The notes under the pieces are model-generated. The model was not told the origin of the DNA. It searched no databases and worked only from the letters and a program-made list of their open reading frames with translations. Source: Tanypteryx hageni (lineage: Eukaryota > Arthropoda > Insecta > Odonata > Petaluridae). Taken from it: a stretch of 64,000 nt of DNA. Of the stretch, positions 1 to 10,866 are shown in pieces. The position numbers and the translations under genes are program-made. The stretch lies in contig CM054120.1 of the NCBI GenBank assembly GCA_028673005.1, positions 62,928,057 to 62,992,056 of the forward strand. Reading direction: 5' to 3'. Position 1 is the first letter of the stretch, and each line of letters opens with the position of its first letter.

Positions 1-240
1 AGCTTTAGTCTTCAAGACGTCATGCATGTGCATATGGTGCAGAATAATCTTATCAAAAAGAAATTACAAAGTCATAAACAAGGTGATATATGAAAGTATT
101 TAAAGAAAACAATAGAAGCATCTGCTGATCAAACTAGTGTTCCATCGACAAGCAGTCCAGCAGACGCAGTAGAAGTTGTAAGTGTTCCATCTACAAGCAG
201 TGCAGCAGACGCAACAGAAGTCGCGGAAATGAACGAATAA
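1..240 (+). pseudogene. C-terminal tail of an unrecognised ORF with a duplicated 15-residue unit
   Basis: A plus-strand frame reads SFSLQDVMHVHMVQNNLIKK to a TGA at 89-91. It then runs KYLKKTIEASADQTSVPSTS onward to the TAA at 238-240. Inside it a 45-nt unit is repeated in tandem (136-180 and 181-225), giving SVPSTSSPADAVEVV and SVPSTSSAADATEVA. The in-frame TGA and the upstream truncation by the window edge suggest a degraded ORF, perhaps transposon-derived. I do not recognise the family. Confidence 0.35.
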
Positions 241-1440
241 ATATACTCATTTTGATAAATGAAGCATTCTGTATTTGTTAATGAATAAACTAACAAAATT
301 TGCCTGATCATCGCTTCTTTATTCTTCCTTAAATTTGAATTTAAAAAGTATGCCCGAGAATCCGGAAAATCCATACTGACCAAATCCCCTAGCAGTCCGA
401 ATTTTTGGACTTTAACTGTAAGTTAAAATTTTTGAGCTGGGAACACATTAGTCATTATAACATAGGGTTTTATGGGAAAATGTCTCCTAAGACACATTCA
501 GTTTCGGGTCTGGTACGTTTCAGCCACCAGTTCACCGCCGCCGTTTCATGTAACTGCTAGTATAAATTTAACTGTACCTATAAATAAATAGAATAATAAT
601 TTATCTACTTATGACGAAATAGCCTGCACTGAAACGTCCTGTGCTGAACCGTCCCTGCGATGAAACATGAAGAAATCTTAGACTTGTCTTATACAAATCC
701 TATACTTTTCTAGATTTCTATTTATACATGTATAAGATTTGTATTTATCATATACATATAAAGTGTGAGTGCACCTTTAGATCTTCACTCCTGCACCAAA
801 CCTCTCCTTCCCCGAGTCTCTTGCTTATAACCCTTGCGACCAGAGTTTTTATCACCGAATGATTATGATCACTCGTCGAAATGGGTCATGTATTGTTTTT
901 ATGTAGAAATGGTACAAAGTTTTTGTAAACAGAGTGCATTTTGTGTAATTTCTGTGCAAATTATGTCCATGCCTCTATTTTGGAGTTTTACCAAATTTTG
1001 GCCTCGTAAATGAATTATATAAAATATCACTCGATAAAAAATTTCTTTTCTGTGGTCTCAGTTTCTGGAAAAAACTGATGTTCTTCCCTTCTCTACCATT
1101 CCAAATGCACTGATGCACACCAAGTGCTTTTTGCTGTACATCAGTGAGCCAAAGCACCCTTGTTGCAGAGCAGTGATCTAATATGATACTAGGGAAGCTG
1201 CGTAGATTGGAAGACATTCTGGAAAACAATGGCCAGAAATAACACATTTTACTTTTTTCATATCCCATAAAACATAAATGAAGGTAGAAAATGTTTTGTC
1301 AATAGCAGCAGCATGAAATGTGTCCCTCTCAGACCCTCAACAAGCTCTATAGAATTAACTTTATCAAGGAACTAGATTATAAGTTTATATCATAAATCTT
1401 GAAATTTTTAGGAATTTGTAAACAAATTTATAGATAGAGT
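241..1440. other. Stretch with no recognised gene
   Basis: Between the first ORF tail and the MITE I see no host exon. Around 505-670 there are two loosely inverted stretches sharing GTTTCAG and GTTTCATG motifs, possibly the ends of a small foldback element. The minus-strand frame at 975-1268 is open for 97 codons but resembles nothing I know. Confidence 0.4.
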
Positions 1441-1702
1441 CAGTGGCAGATCCAAGGGGGGGGGGCGATCACTCTCCCCCTGAACAACCCCATTGCCCTC
1501 CACTGGGTGCATTCTTAAATTTCTTCCACACAACATTCCTTGTTTTTACACCAAATATTAAGTCTATGACAAGGAAAAGAAAGATTCTGATGGAGGTAGG
1601 AATTTTCAAAATGTATGGTCGTTGGCATAGGGGGAATCAAGAGGTGGGAGAGGGGCACTTGGGGCGATCCCCCCCTTCCCCCTTGGGAAGTTTCTGCCCC
1701 AG
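1441..1702. mobile_element. hAT-type MITE, 262 bp, with 8-bp target duplication
   Basis: The left end is CAGTGGCAGATCC followed by a G run. The right end, read in reverse complement, is CTGGGGCAGAAACTTCCCAA followed by G-rich sequence. It is flanked by GATAGAGT (1433-1440) and GATAGGGT (1703-1710), an 8-bp duplication with one mismatch, as hAT transposases make. It lies just upstream of a DBT exon. No coding capacity is evident. Confidence 0.65.
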
Positions 1703-1808
1703 GATAGGGTTAATATATTTGATTTATGAATCCATAGTCTGACCTTTAGTCAAATTGTATTAATTTATTTTGTAATGATAAATTGTTGTTTGTTTTTTTG
1801 TGTTACAG

Positions 1809-2030
1809 CTACAACTTTCTGATATACCTGGGACTGGAAAAGATGGGCGCATTCTAAAAGAAGATGTATTGGCTTTTATTAGTGATCAGGATGCTAGTAA
1901 GTTAAAACCTGAATTGAAAAAAGCACCTGTCAGCCAGATTTCTGCAGCACCTCCAGCGATTCTTGAAGACAAGACAGTTCCTATAACTGGATTTGTGAAA
2001 GTCATGACTAGAACTATGAATGCATCATTG
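1809..2030 (+). CDS. DBT: DBT exon (first in window): E3-binding domain end and linker of BCKDH E2
   Basis: This exon belongs to the dihydrolipoamide branched-chain transacylase (E2 core of the mitochondrial branched-chain 2-oxoacid dehydrogenase), which moves acyl groups from lipoamide to CoA in Leu/Ile/Val breakdown. The exon runs from an acceptor (TGTTACAG before 1809) to a donor (GTGAGT at 2031) and is 74 whole codons. Its first third, GTGKDGRILKEDVLAF, is the end of the peripheral subunit-binding domain. A Pro/Ala/Lys-rich linker follows, then VPITGFVKVMTRTMNASL, the start of the catalytic domain (human counterpart EPIKGFQKAMVKTMSAAL). The lipoyl domain, transit peptide and start codon lie before the window. 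The open frame past 2030 is intronic read-through. Confidence 0.93.
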
Positions 2031-2447
2031 GTGAGTGTACCAGTTTTGAGGTAACATGTTTAATTTGTTTTAATAAGGTTTGAAATTCAATTTGCACCGG
2101 TAAATAATATCATTATATGTACATTCAAATGCAAAATACCACTATGTTTTCATATGACAATCAATTATACAAACAAATCCATATTGGTTTAATTTGCTGT
2201 TCTAAATTTTATGATTTCTCTTTGAGTTAATGGTTTGGTATTTGTCAAAATTTTATGCTGGGCAAATTGCAGTTATCAGAAATTTGATGGTTATGATGCG
2301 GCTTAGTTCTATATTTAAAATATTGATGTCATATTAAATTGTTTTTATTATTGAAATACAGTGCAAGTACCATATTTACCTGAATCCAAGATGTGGTTTT
2401 TTCCAAATTTCAGCTTGCAAAAACCGAGGATCATCATAAATTCGAGT

Positions 2448-2740
2448 ATGAAGTGGTATACCGTCAATTCATCATGTGTCAATTTGTCACATGACAAACT
2501 CGTTGTGCATCAATTCATCACACGACAAACTCATTGTGCGTTAATACATCACTCGACAAATTCATCGCGAGACACCATGACTGGTGTATGGCAGGGAGCG
2601 ATGAATTGATGTACGATGACTTTGTTGTGCGAAGTATTGATGCGTGACAAATTTTTCATGGGACAAACACAGCAATGAATTGACGCACGATGAACTGACC
2701 TTGGCGAGTTGCCGTAGAACTGTAGGAAGTATGGTTACAT
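2448..2740. repeat. Palindrome-rich repeat of ATTCATC / GACAAA words (copy 1)
   Basis: A dense run of short, partly palindromic words (AATTCATC, GACAAACTC, GATGAATTGA) ends near 2740 with CTGTAGGAAGTATGGTTAC. A second copy at 34138-34330 begins with the reverse complement of that end (GTAACCATACTTCTTATGG) and shares CACCATGA and GCAGGG in its middle. The two insertions are therefore the same family, probably a non-autonomous element. Just before it, TACCATATTTACCTGAATCC matches a motif also found at about 33819. Confidence 0.5.
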
Positions 2741-2837
2741 GTTTAATCGACGCTTTTTTAAACAATGGAACATAAGATAAAATAATTGTATCTACTAAAG
2801 TTTTTCATTTCGTACATATGATCCGGATTTCGATTAA

Positions 2838-5531
2838 CCTTTCTTGAGCCAGGTAGGGTTGACTAACAATGAAGGCTGAGTGGGGTCTAGTTGGACCCCA
2901 AATTTAATGGTGGATTTTTGCCATATGCATAAAGTCATAACTACTAAACTTTGTACATATGGTTCCCAGAATACGGCAAATGGAGCCAATCCACCCTGTG
3001 TCCCTTATTTTGATTTTTTATGCATTGTTTTAATTTTAAGAAAAATTATTCCATTTTATTGGAAGTTTTAAAAATCTAGATAAAGAAAACACCGATCCTA
3101 CACTTATTAGAATATTTGATTGTTCACATTCTTGGAACAGGCTCTCAAAATAAAAGAAAGGTTGTGGTATGAGTTTTATTAACAAATAATAAAATAAATC
3201 CATCCTTCGGTTGTTCAAAATAGGTACAAAAATTTATTTTCTGTATCTACAGCTACATGTTACCCGGCAATTCACCTAATTGGTGGGTGGCAGGGGGTGC
3301 AATGCACCATAACCTACCTAAAGAGTGTCTATCGCAGGTTGAAATTTTCTATTGTGATCTCGTATTGTCCTCGGAAAGAACGAGCCTACGTCCTACAATC
3401 GATCTCACATATCTTATTGTCATGGTTGTTTCTACCTATATACGTTGGTGCTTCAATTATTCCTACAACCTCGTCTTTTATAAGTAGAAAACAACTGAAT
3501 TATTACTCCATACAGTCATTACAAACAAAGTTTGAGTGAGTATCCCAAATCGGCATATCACATTTTGTGCATGGCTTTCTCGTTTTTTTATCCATCTTTC
3601 TTGGACACTTTCCACATCTTCTCTTCCGAAGTTCTTGAGGTTGAGGCTGGGGTGCTGCTGCTGCTCCATCATCACCCACAAATGCCTCCATACATACTAC
3701 AACATGCTTTGGTAGAAATCTAATAGCAGATTCAGAATGTCATCTAATTTGTGGTATGCACAGCTCTTCTGATAAGTCTACCAGGAATTTTCTTCGCCTT
3801 TGATTTCCTTGATAAACATTTGGATTTTGACCCATGAAACACACTAGAATTGTATGCTGCAACATCTACCATCCAGTAGAAGATAATCAAAGGCCATCTG
3901 TTTGTTATGCGCTTACACGGGTAGTTTTTGACAAGCTGGTCTAACTGATCAACACCTCCTTTTGTTGCATTGTAGTCTAGAATAACATCAGGTTTGTAAG
4001 GTTCTTCCTTTTGCGTTCGCTTGTCGAAATGCATAGTACGCAATAAACAAACTGCCTTATTTTGCTTTGGAACATAACTGCGCAACATAAGATGGTGTTC
4101 CTTGCTAAAGCCAAACATTGTTGAATATACTTCATGATTCTCTGCAGCTTGAAATGATGTAGGTATTTCACGCTTATTCTTCCTCATAGTTCCTAAGAGT
4201 GTTAGATTTCTTTCAAGTAGTTCAGTGGCAAGGTCAATATCAGCAAATAGGTTGTCATTGGTAACATTTCTTCATGAGCTCACAATTGTTGCAGTAAGAT
4301 CTTGATCAACTCTTTGGGATTGGTGGCGTTCTGTACCTTGAGGACCTTTTCCGCTGCATATCTGGGCATTTAGAAGATACGCATTCTTAGCATCGACCAT
4401 ACTCCACACTTTTATACCATATTTATCTGGTTTTGATGGCATGTTTACTCTGAAAGAGCATTTTCCTCCAAATGGAAGTAGATATTCATCCACAGTTACA
4501 TATGGGCCAGCTTTGTAGTTTACTTGACGTGCTTCAATAAACTTCTCTCAAACCTGAAGTATAGGTGCCAACTTTCCTTCTTCACCATTCTTCCATTCTG
4601 CTCGAGTGAACATCATCAAATCTTAGGCACCTTTTGATTTCTTTGAAACGGTTACGGCTCATACAAGCACGATAAATTGGTGTACCTGTCCTTGTACTAA
4701 ATAGTTCATCAACTGGATGAAAGCCATCCTTACCCATTCCAGATCTGAGATGAATTCCCAGCCATACCATCAGCTGAACAGAATCCACCTGTTTCCAACT
4801 TGCACCATAGACAACACCTCCTTTTTGGTTTGTTGCATTGATAACCATTTCAATTATTTCATCTGTGATAAAGAAATTGAAAGTAGCAGATGAAGTATGT
4901 GTAGATACAGCTTTGTGAACACCAGCTCTTTCACAAGCAACATTTTGCCTTACATTCCATCTAGACCAGGGAGGCTCAGTACACCATTCTGTTGATTTAT
5001 ATCACCCTAACAATATTGTCATTTCCTTGATCAACGTCATCATCACTTGCATTATCATTATCCTCATCACTCGCACTAAAGTCATTGTCAACTGATAGTT
5101 CAGCCACTTCATAATCACTGGCATCGGATAAGTCAGTGTCTGTCTCATTATCTGATGACACACAGGGTTGGACCTCATCTTCCACATATCTAATGGGAGT
5201 GACATTGTCCTAAATATCTAAAATCTGAAAAAATCAAATTTACATGAAAGGCAGAGTGGGGTATGAGCGGACTTCTTTCAAGTTTGGCACCCTTCTCACT
5301 CCTAAATGGTATAATATTTTTTGGTAAAATTTTGTGTGCTTATAAAGTGCCCATGTACAATAAAAGTCAGGCATGGCCAGGTCTTGAAAATGATAAATGT
5401 ATTAATAATAATAATAAATCGACTTTATTTAAGGGCAATATTTAGACCATCTGGTCCATTCTTACATATAACCCTGTACATACTACGAACACAGACAACC
5501 ATGCCCTCGGCATGCCTTGGCTCACAAAGGG
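2838..5531 (-). mobile_element. piggyBac-type transposon, 2.69 kb, TTAA-flanked
   Basis: TTAA at 2834-2837 and 5532-5535 flank the element. The left terminus CCTTTCTTGAGCCAGG and the reverse complement of the right terminus, CCCTTTGTGAGCCAAGG, form imperfect terminal inverted repeats. The length is near that of autonomous piggyBac elements, and a decayed minus-strand transposase fills the middle. It is inserted in a DBT intron, antisense to DBT. Confidence 0.8.
3503..5185 (-). pseudogene. Decayed piggyBac transposase
   Basis: Minus-strand pieces, in order: acidic N-terminus (MEDEVQPCVSS.., 4997-5185); central DDE_Tnp_1_7-like segment with VDSVQLMVWLGIHLRSG and FHPVDELFSTRTGTPIYRAC (4582-4848); MDEYLLPFGGKCSFRVNMPS KPDKYGIKVW with the first catalytic Asp (4272-4493); TNDNLFADIDLATELL near 4230; DYNATKGGVDQLDQLVKNY with the third Asp (3744-4187); C-terminal Cys-rich finger CGKCPRKMDKKTRKPCTKC (3503-3681). 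Stops and frame changes between pieces show it is inactive. Catalytic residues are preserved in the fragments. Confidence 0.88.
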
Positions 5532-5535
5532 TTAA

Positions 5536-6230
5536 TACAATATTAATTTTTTAAATTCTATTTTTCTCAAACAAAAATTTGTAACAAACCATTTAAATTA
5601 ATGAACGAACTTGTATACCTATACTGAATGTGTGTTCAAAATATATACTAGATACATTCAGTGAGAAATTAGGCCATAAAATGTTTTTTGTTTTGGCAGT
5701 CTTAGATCTTGGATTTAGGTTAATACGGTAATTTAAGCCCTCAATGCTAGCAGATGTTTATTTAAATCCCACCCCAGATGCCAAAGGAGATTTTTAAAAT
5801 TTGGCGATTTAGGCACGAACATTGCAAAAAATATATAAACTCGTAACTTTTTACCTTTATATTGGAATTTTATGAAATTCTTTGAGGATTTGCACACAAT
5901 GTGATATATTAAAACTATAACTTTTATGTTAGCATGAAATAAGTAAAGACCCTTTGCTGGAGAGAAGCAATGTCACACTTATGTTACCTATCCAGAGCGT
6001 GCCCACGCTTTCATATAATAACACCGACCAACAAATTTCGAACTTTTGTTTTTTTGCATGAAATAGGTGGCTCTTATTAATTTTGATAAGCTGAATTCAA
6101 AACTGAAGTCGGATCTTACCTATCACCCATAGTTTTTGAAAAAAATACAAGTCATTCTATTCAGAGAATTATATTCAAATTTTAACAAATGACAAAACCT
6201 TACCATTATAATCACTGTCAATAATTTTTT
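5536..6230. other. Intron stretch with a possible TTAA-element end
   Basis: No exon is recognised. Near 5737, CCCTCAATGCTAGCAGATG followed by ATTTAAATCCCACCC resembles the left end of the TTAA element at 38135 (CCCCTCAAGTCCAGAGGAG.. ATTAAATCCCACCC), so a related non-autonomous copy may start here. I could not find its other end. Confidence 0.35.
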
Positions 6231-6231
6231 T

Positions 6232-7835
6232 TTATTTGCTCTTCCTTTTGTAATTATCAGGTGTCTCTCTGATTAGTGTCCAGCAGTAATCTGCTAGCAT
6301 ATTAGGGTTCCACCTGCCTTGGTATGATTTTTTCCATGGTAGCAATGTCTTGATGAAATCGCTCACCATGTTCATCACTAACATCTTTAAGGTTATTTGG
6401 GAAATATTCCAGGTGCAAATGGAGGAAATGTATTTTAAGTGACATACTTGAACCAAGATTTTGTTAGGCCTGCAATAAATTTTGAATTGAATTTTCAGCC
6501 CTATGATTGCCCAAAAAATCTTCAGAAACTTTCTTAAACGACTTCCAAACTTCCAATTCCCAAGTGTTTGTTTTTCAAAATATTCATCTTTCATTAACTC
6601 TCTGATCTGAGGGCCAATGAATATACCCTCCTTAATCCTGGAATCACTGGTCCAACGAAATTTCAATTTTAAATATTTGAAGCCGTCTCCATTGTTGTCC
6701 ATGGTTTATAGGTTACATTTTTTCCCCAGGTACAAAATTGCTGCGAGGCAGCCAAATTTTAGTTATGTAATGGAACTGCTTGGCTCTACTGTCCCATTCA
6801 CATAAGAAGCAGCAGTATTTTGTATATCCAAGTTGTAGACCTAAGAGAATCTCGATAACTTTGAAATCTCCGTAAATATGCATGCCACTTGTTTTCAACA
6901 TATTGGACTTTATTTAGAAAAAGCTCCATATTCTCTTACGATTCTTTCATGTGGACTGCATGACCAATTGGTATAGATGGATATCTGTTTCCAATGTGTA
7001 ACAACACAGATCTTAGACTTAACTTTGAAGAGTCTCCATTCTTATGGTTTATGGCATTCTCCCATGGCCTCCAGCAATCCATCAACATCATTGCAATAAC
7101 ATGGTGAATCATCCATCGAAAAATATGAGTGAAATTCTTTCTGTTGAGTACGAAATACAGAGATAGTTGTATTCTTTTCCAGCAAATTTCATCCCTGTAG
7201 TCTAGATCCTAAAATTTCTGCCTGCCTTTGATAGATTCAAATCATAAACAAGATCATTTAATTCACTTTGGTCAATGAGGTGAGGCTTATTTGAATTCAG
7301 CAACTAGTATTCTGAATCAAAACTTGTCAGAAATGTTTCCATTGGCTCATTTTCTTTCTCCTTCTCCAATGACCAAGTTTTAAGAGGAACAGGGACTAGT
7401 AGTTCATCACTATGACTAACTGGCCTCATAGCAGACAGAATACTTGAGTATACTATTTTTCTCTGTCTTTACTTTTTTGTCCCTCTACTTTAATCAAGCA
7501 AAAGTAGCATTCGTTGACATTTGGTCGGTTTATACTTTATATTTATTCTTCAACCCGCCTCGGGGACACGAAGCACAATTACCACAACATATATGAGGAG
7601 CCCTCTTTTTGTCCTGATCTCCTAACTTACACTAGGGGCAAACTCAGTCCAAGACAATAACTAGTGAACAATGTTTGCTAACAGACCCAGTGCACTCAGC
7701 TGCAGAGACATCGTACTCAAAGTAGTCCATCAGAGCAGGGTCTGCGGTAAAACAAACACCCTGTACCAAGGCAAGCAAAAACGTTTCCTGATCAGAAAAC
7801 TGCGCTAAACCAAAAATTGCTGTCACACTAAATGG
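6232..7835 (-). pseudogene. Broken copy of a multicopy arthropod ORF family (function unknown)
   Basis: Minus-strand fragments in order: LGDQDKK.APHICC followed by Cys pairs (about 7560-7620), RPNVNECYFC-like text (about 7490-7520), SELNDLVYDLNLSKAGRNF (about 7210-7290), SSKLSLRSVLLHIGNRYPSI PIGHAVHMKESYENMELFL (about 6910-7040), MHIYGDFKVIEILLGLQLGY TKYCCFLCEWDSRA (6713-6901), and RIKEGIFIGPQIRELMKDEY with LADYCWTLIRE at the C-terminus (6232-6702). The blocks recall a repetitive family annotated as 'uncharacterized protein' in many arthropod genomes. That attribution is from memory. Stops and frameshifts throughout show it is dead. It is probably carried by a mobile element, but I see no termini. 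Confidence 0.6.
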
Positions 7836-8158
7836 AAAAGTTCTTTGATATCAAAACTGTGCTAAGATGAAAAATGAGCTATTTGAAAGCACATTAAAGG
7901 AGAAATAGGTGTACTAGGTATTAAAAAATTAAATGTATTTACAACATGTGATAGGCAAATTAGTAAGACGACCTTGTTGTCTTGTAAATACTCGATATAA
8001 TTTATGCTGCTTCTCAATTTGTAATTTTTTCACATCTCGAGAAATTTGCTAGAGCTATTTCAGTGTTTTATTTTTAGATTTTTTGATAATAGTAAGATGT
8101 AATTTCCACAAATAATTCCACAACTTGCACTAAATTAATGGTAACTTATTTGTTGCAG

Positions 8159-8362
8159 GCAATACCTCATTTTGTGTATAGTGATGAGATTGATGTTACT
8201 AACCTAATGGCTGTCCGCTTGAAGCTTAAACCCATAGCAGAATCACAAGGTGTCAAGTTGACTTTTCTTCCTTTCTTCATTAAAGCTGCATCAATGGCAC
8301 TTTCCTTTTATCCCATAGTCAATTCTTCAGTGGATGAAGCGTGTGAAAACATTATATATAAG
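8159..8362 (+). CDS. DBT: DBT exon: first part of the acyltransferase catalytic domain
   Basis: Sixty-eight codons, phase 0 at both ends, between TTGCAG and GTAATG. It encodes AIPHFVYSDEIDVTNLM followed by LKPIAESQGVKLTFLPFF and IKAASMALSFYPIVNSSVDE. These match the E2 catalytic-domain blocks IPHFGYCDEIDLTEL and KLSFMPFFLKAAS. The join to the preceding exon (ASL/AIPHF) falls where human DBT reads AALKIPHF. The intron before it (2031-8158) is 6.1 kb and full of transposon relics. No frameshift or stop is present. Confidence 0.95.
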
Positions 8363-8796
8363 GTAATGGTGAATTAAAGCTTGGATAAATAGACCTTAAT
8401 TGGAAATAGCCTTACCAGTCACTACTAATAAATTAGTAATTTGTCAATCATATTATATTTTCTAAGGTTATTAATAGAGAGCATAAAGTAGTTTAGATAA
8501 GTGTTAATTATGCAGAATGAAAAAATGATGATCGATGGGAGTAAATGCCTTTCAATAGTGACATATTTGCAGTCAAAATGCTGTATGCAAAAAATGCAAA
8601 AGTTCATATTGTAGAATGCTTCTGATTAATCTTTTTTAGTCTATTTTGACTGAAATAGGTCTCTTTTTCATTTGATCAATTATTTGTTTTTTAAATTATC
8701 TTGATATTTAAATCATCCTATTTCATATAGTAAAACCTGCCATAATGGAGCCCATGTCACTTGACCACATTATAGATGAGACATTATTATAAGGAG

Positions 8797-9110
8797 TATA
8801 TATTTTGTTCTGTCAATTGGTTTGATGACTAGGGAATATACATGGTGTGGAGGTTTCCCATTGCCTTTCACACCGGACACAGACAGGAGAAAAACCTGGT
8901 GCCGGCAATAGCCTACTCCTTTTGAAGAGCACCAAGTGGGCCAACTGTTTAATATTCCTTCTGAAGGACGGAGCACTGACTTGCGCAGTCTCCTCAAATT
9001 ACACAATTAGAGGGCCGGACGCGACCTTGGAAAAAATCTTACTTTCGCAGAATTCGTGCCCGGTGCCTCTTAGCATAGCAGGGCAATGCCCTTACCACCA
9101 CACCACCCAC
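8797..9110 (-). mobile_element. tRNA-headed SINE, copy 1, with 12-bp target duplication
   Basis: TATTATAAGGAG occurs at 8785-8796 and again at 9111-9122, flanking the insertion exactly. Read on the minus strand, the element starts with a decayed RNA polymerase III head (GTGGTGGTAAGGGCATTGCC, box-A-like). It shares a body with four other copies here: TTTGAGGAGACTGCGCAAG, GTTGGCCCACTTGGTGCTC and a GTAGGCTA block. It sits in a DBT intron. A pogo-like TIR-type sequence (TAGTAAAACCTGCCATAATG at about 8730) lies just outside. Confidence 0.82.
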
Positions 9111-9122
9111 TATTATAAGGAG

Positions 9123-10335
9123 ACCTTTCAAAATTGCCCTTGTATTAGCCAGAATAATGCAGATTTATAGATAAGGTGATAAAAATGGATGAACTATCTG
9201 ATCTGTATAAACAAAAATAATCCCAGAAGAAATTTAAGAAAATTCAAATCATTTAAAAATTTCTATTTTCTTAATTACATAATGTAAATTGTCTAATCAT
9301 TTACGTGATGAAATTGTGATTTCCGAGACGTGGGGTTGTCACAGTGGTACTGATTCAAAATATTTTTAAAATGTGTACATTTCCATTTGTACTTGACACT
9401 GATTATTTTGAGTTGTTGACATATGCAGTGCAGTCCAGTTTTGGAGTAGTCGAGTTATGGAAACATTACATTAATATTTTGTGGAAACCATATTAACTGC
9501 AGAATGAAAATATAATGTTGTTCGTGAATTTTTGGTGCCATTATTTGCCGCAGCTGTTTGCTTCGTTTGAGTGGTAAAACAATTTTTGTAGTTGTTATAA
9601 TCAGCATACATAGTTGTAGTGTATATATTTTCATTTTTTTTTCTATTGGCTTTAAATTATATTAGTGTAAATATATTGAGTAAGTAGTGAATCTCCATAT
9701 TTAGACAGCTTCAGAAAAAATGGAAACAAAGTGAATGGGCTATTTATGATATTATTATGGGTATTATACTGATACTGCATATTGTGTATTACATGGCAGA
9801 ATATTGCCATTCGTGGAGCATTTATACTTTTAAAATATTTAACAAATTATGAAAAGTGCTGGAAATATGCTCTGAAAGGATTTTTTAAAATTGGGACCCA
9901 AGACTAATTTGCATCATACCAAAATCTGCAGTATAGCAGACCTCGTTATAGTGGGTCCCTAGTGTAATTAAAAACCAAACTGTAAATGCCACTCAATTTA
10001 AGTAAGATATTCAAAATTTACTGTATAATGATATTGTGTCCAAATTTGCATAACACTCATATTTGTAGTCCCTTGACTCATTTTTAAATATTTCTAGTTT
10101 GCAAATGAACTTTCCTCAAAATTGAAGAATGAAGTTTATTTTAAAGCTTTTATCAATTGTATCATATGGAATAGTTATAAACAGTTGAATAAATCATATA
10201 CCCATTTCTGCAACAAATTAGAAATCCTCTTTTGTAATTCACCATGTTTATTCAAAAAGAATGGTTAACTAATTTCTTATTAAGATCAACAAATTATACC
10301 ACTACTTTTGATTTCAAGTCATTGTTCTTCTGCAG
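9123..10335. other. DBT intron remainder
   Basis: AT-rich with no exon seen. GCAGACCTCGTTATAGTGGG near 9937 resembles pogo/Tigger-type inverted repeat ends and runs in the same direction as the similar end near 8730. A decayed pogo-like element may span the SINE insertion, but I cannot define it. Confidence 0.3.
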
Positions 10336-10527
10336 GCGAAACACAATATTGGTATCGCAATGGATACACCTGCTGGTCTAGCAGTACCAAACGTGAAGAA
10401 TGTTCAGTCACTAACACTCTTGGAGGTCGCAAAAGAACTAAATCGTCTTCATAATAATGGGTTCAATGGAACTTTACAGCCATCAGATGTTACTGGTGGC
10501 ACATTTACCCTTTCTAACATTGGTGCT
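10336..10527 (+). CDS. DBT: DBT exon: catalytic domain middle ([17 protein letters not shown] block)
   Basis: Sixty-four codons, phase 0 at both ends, acceptor TCTGCAG, donor GTAAGT. The product reads [21 protein letters not shown], then a helix rich in Leu/Asn, then [25 protein letters not shown] is a signature of 2-oxoacid dehydrogenase acyltransferases and contributes to the CoA/lipoamide channel. The exon is intact, and similarity to animal DBT is continuous to both splice sites. Confidence 0.95.
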
Positions 10528-10794
10528 GTAAGTAAATTTTATATCCTAAAACATAATATGTCAATATTTCTGTTTTTTTAATGCCTCGAAATTTGGTAAA
10601 GTGAACCCATGAGAATGTGTTAACATTAATAGACCAAAACAGTCTAGAAATATAGCTCAATTTTATTCATAAGAATTAAAAGTAAGTCCTTGTTAAGTAT
10701 TGGATAAAATTTTAAATTTTATATTATAGTTTTGCGAACTTTGTCTCTATATAAAAAAAGGAGAAAATTATAGTATCTGTAAAAATTATTACAG

Positions 10795-10866
10795 ATTGGC
10801 GGTACATACACCAAACCTGTTATACTTCCACCTGAAGTTGCCATTGGTGCTCTTGGAAAAATACAA
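10795..10866 (+). CDS. DBT: DBT short exon ([13 protein letters not shown])
   Basis: A 72-nt exon of 24 codons between ATTACAG and GTAAGT, too short to stand out as an ORF. It encodes [20 protein letters not shown] then GKIQ. That corresponds to the human segment beginning [20 protein letters not shown]. It joins in phase to the SNIGA end of the preceding exon. Confidence 0.93.

Noticed and set aside
975..1268. 97-codon minus-strand open frame
   Set aside because: No family resemblance, no splice context and no partner exons; AT-rich eukaryotic DNA gives such frames by chance.
3257..3539. Two overlapping plus-strand ORFs
   Set aside because: They lie within the piggyBac element opposite and beyond the transposase C-terminus, show no similarity, and overlap each other in different frames.
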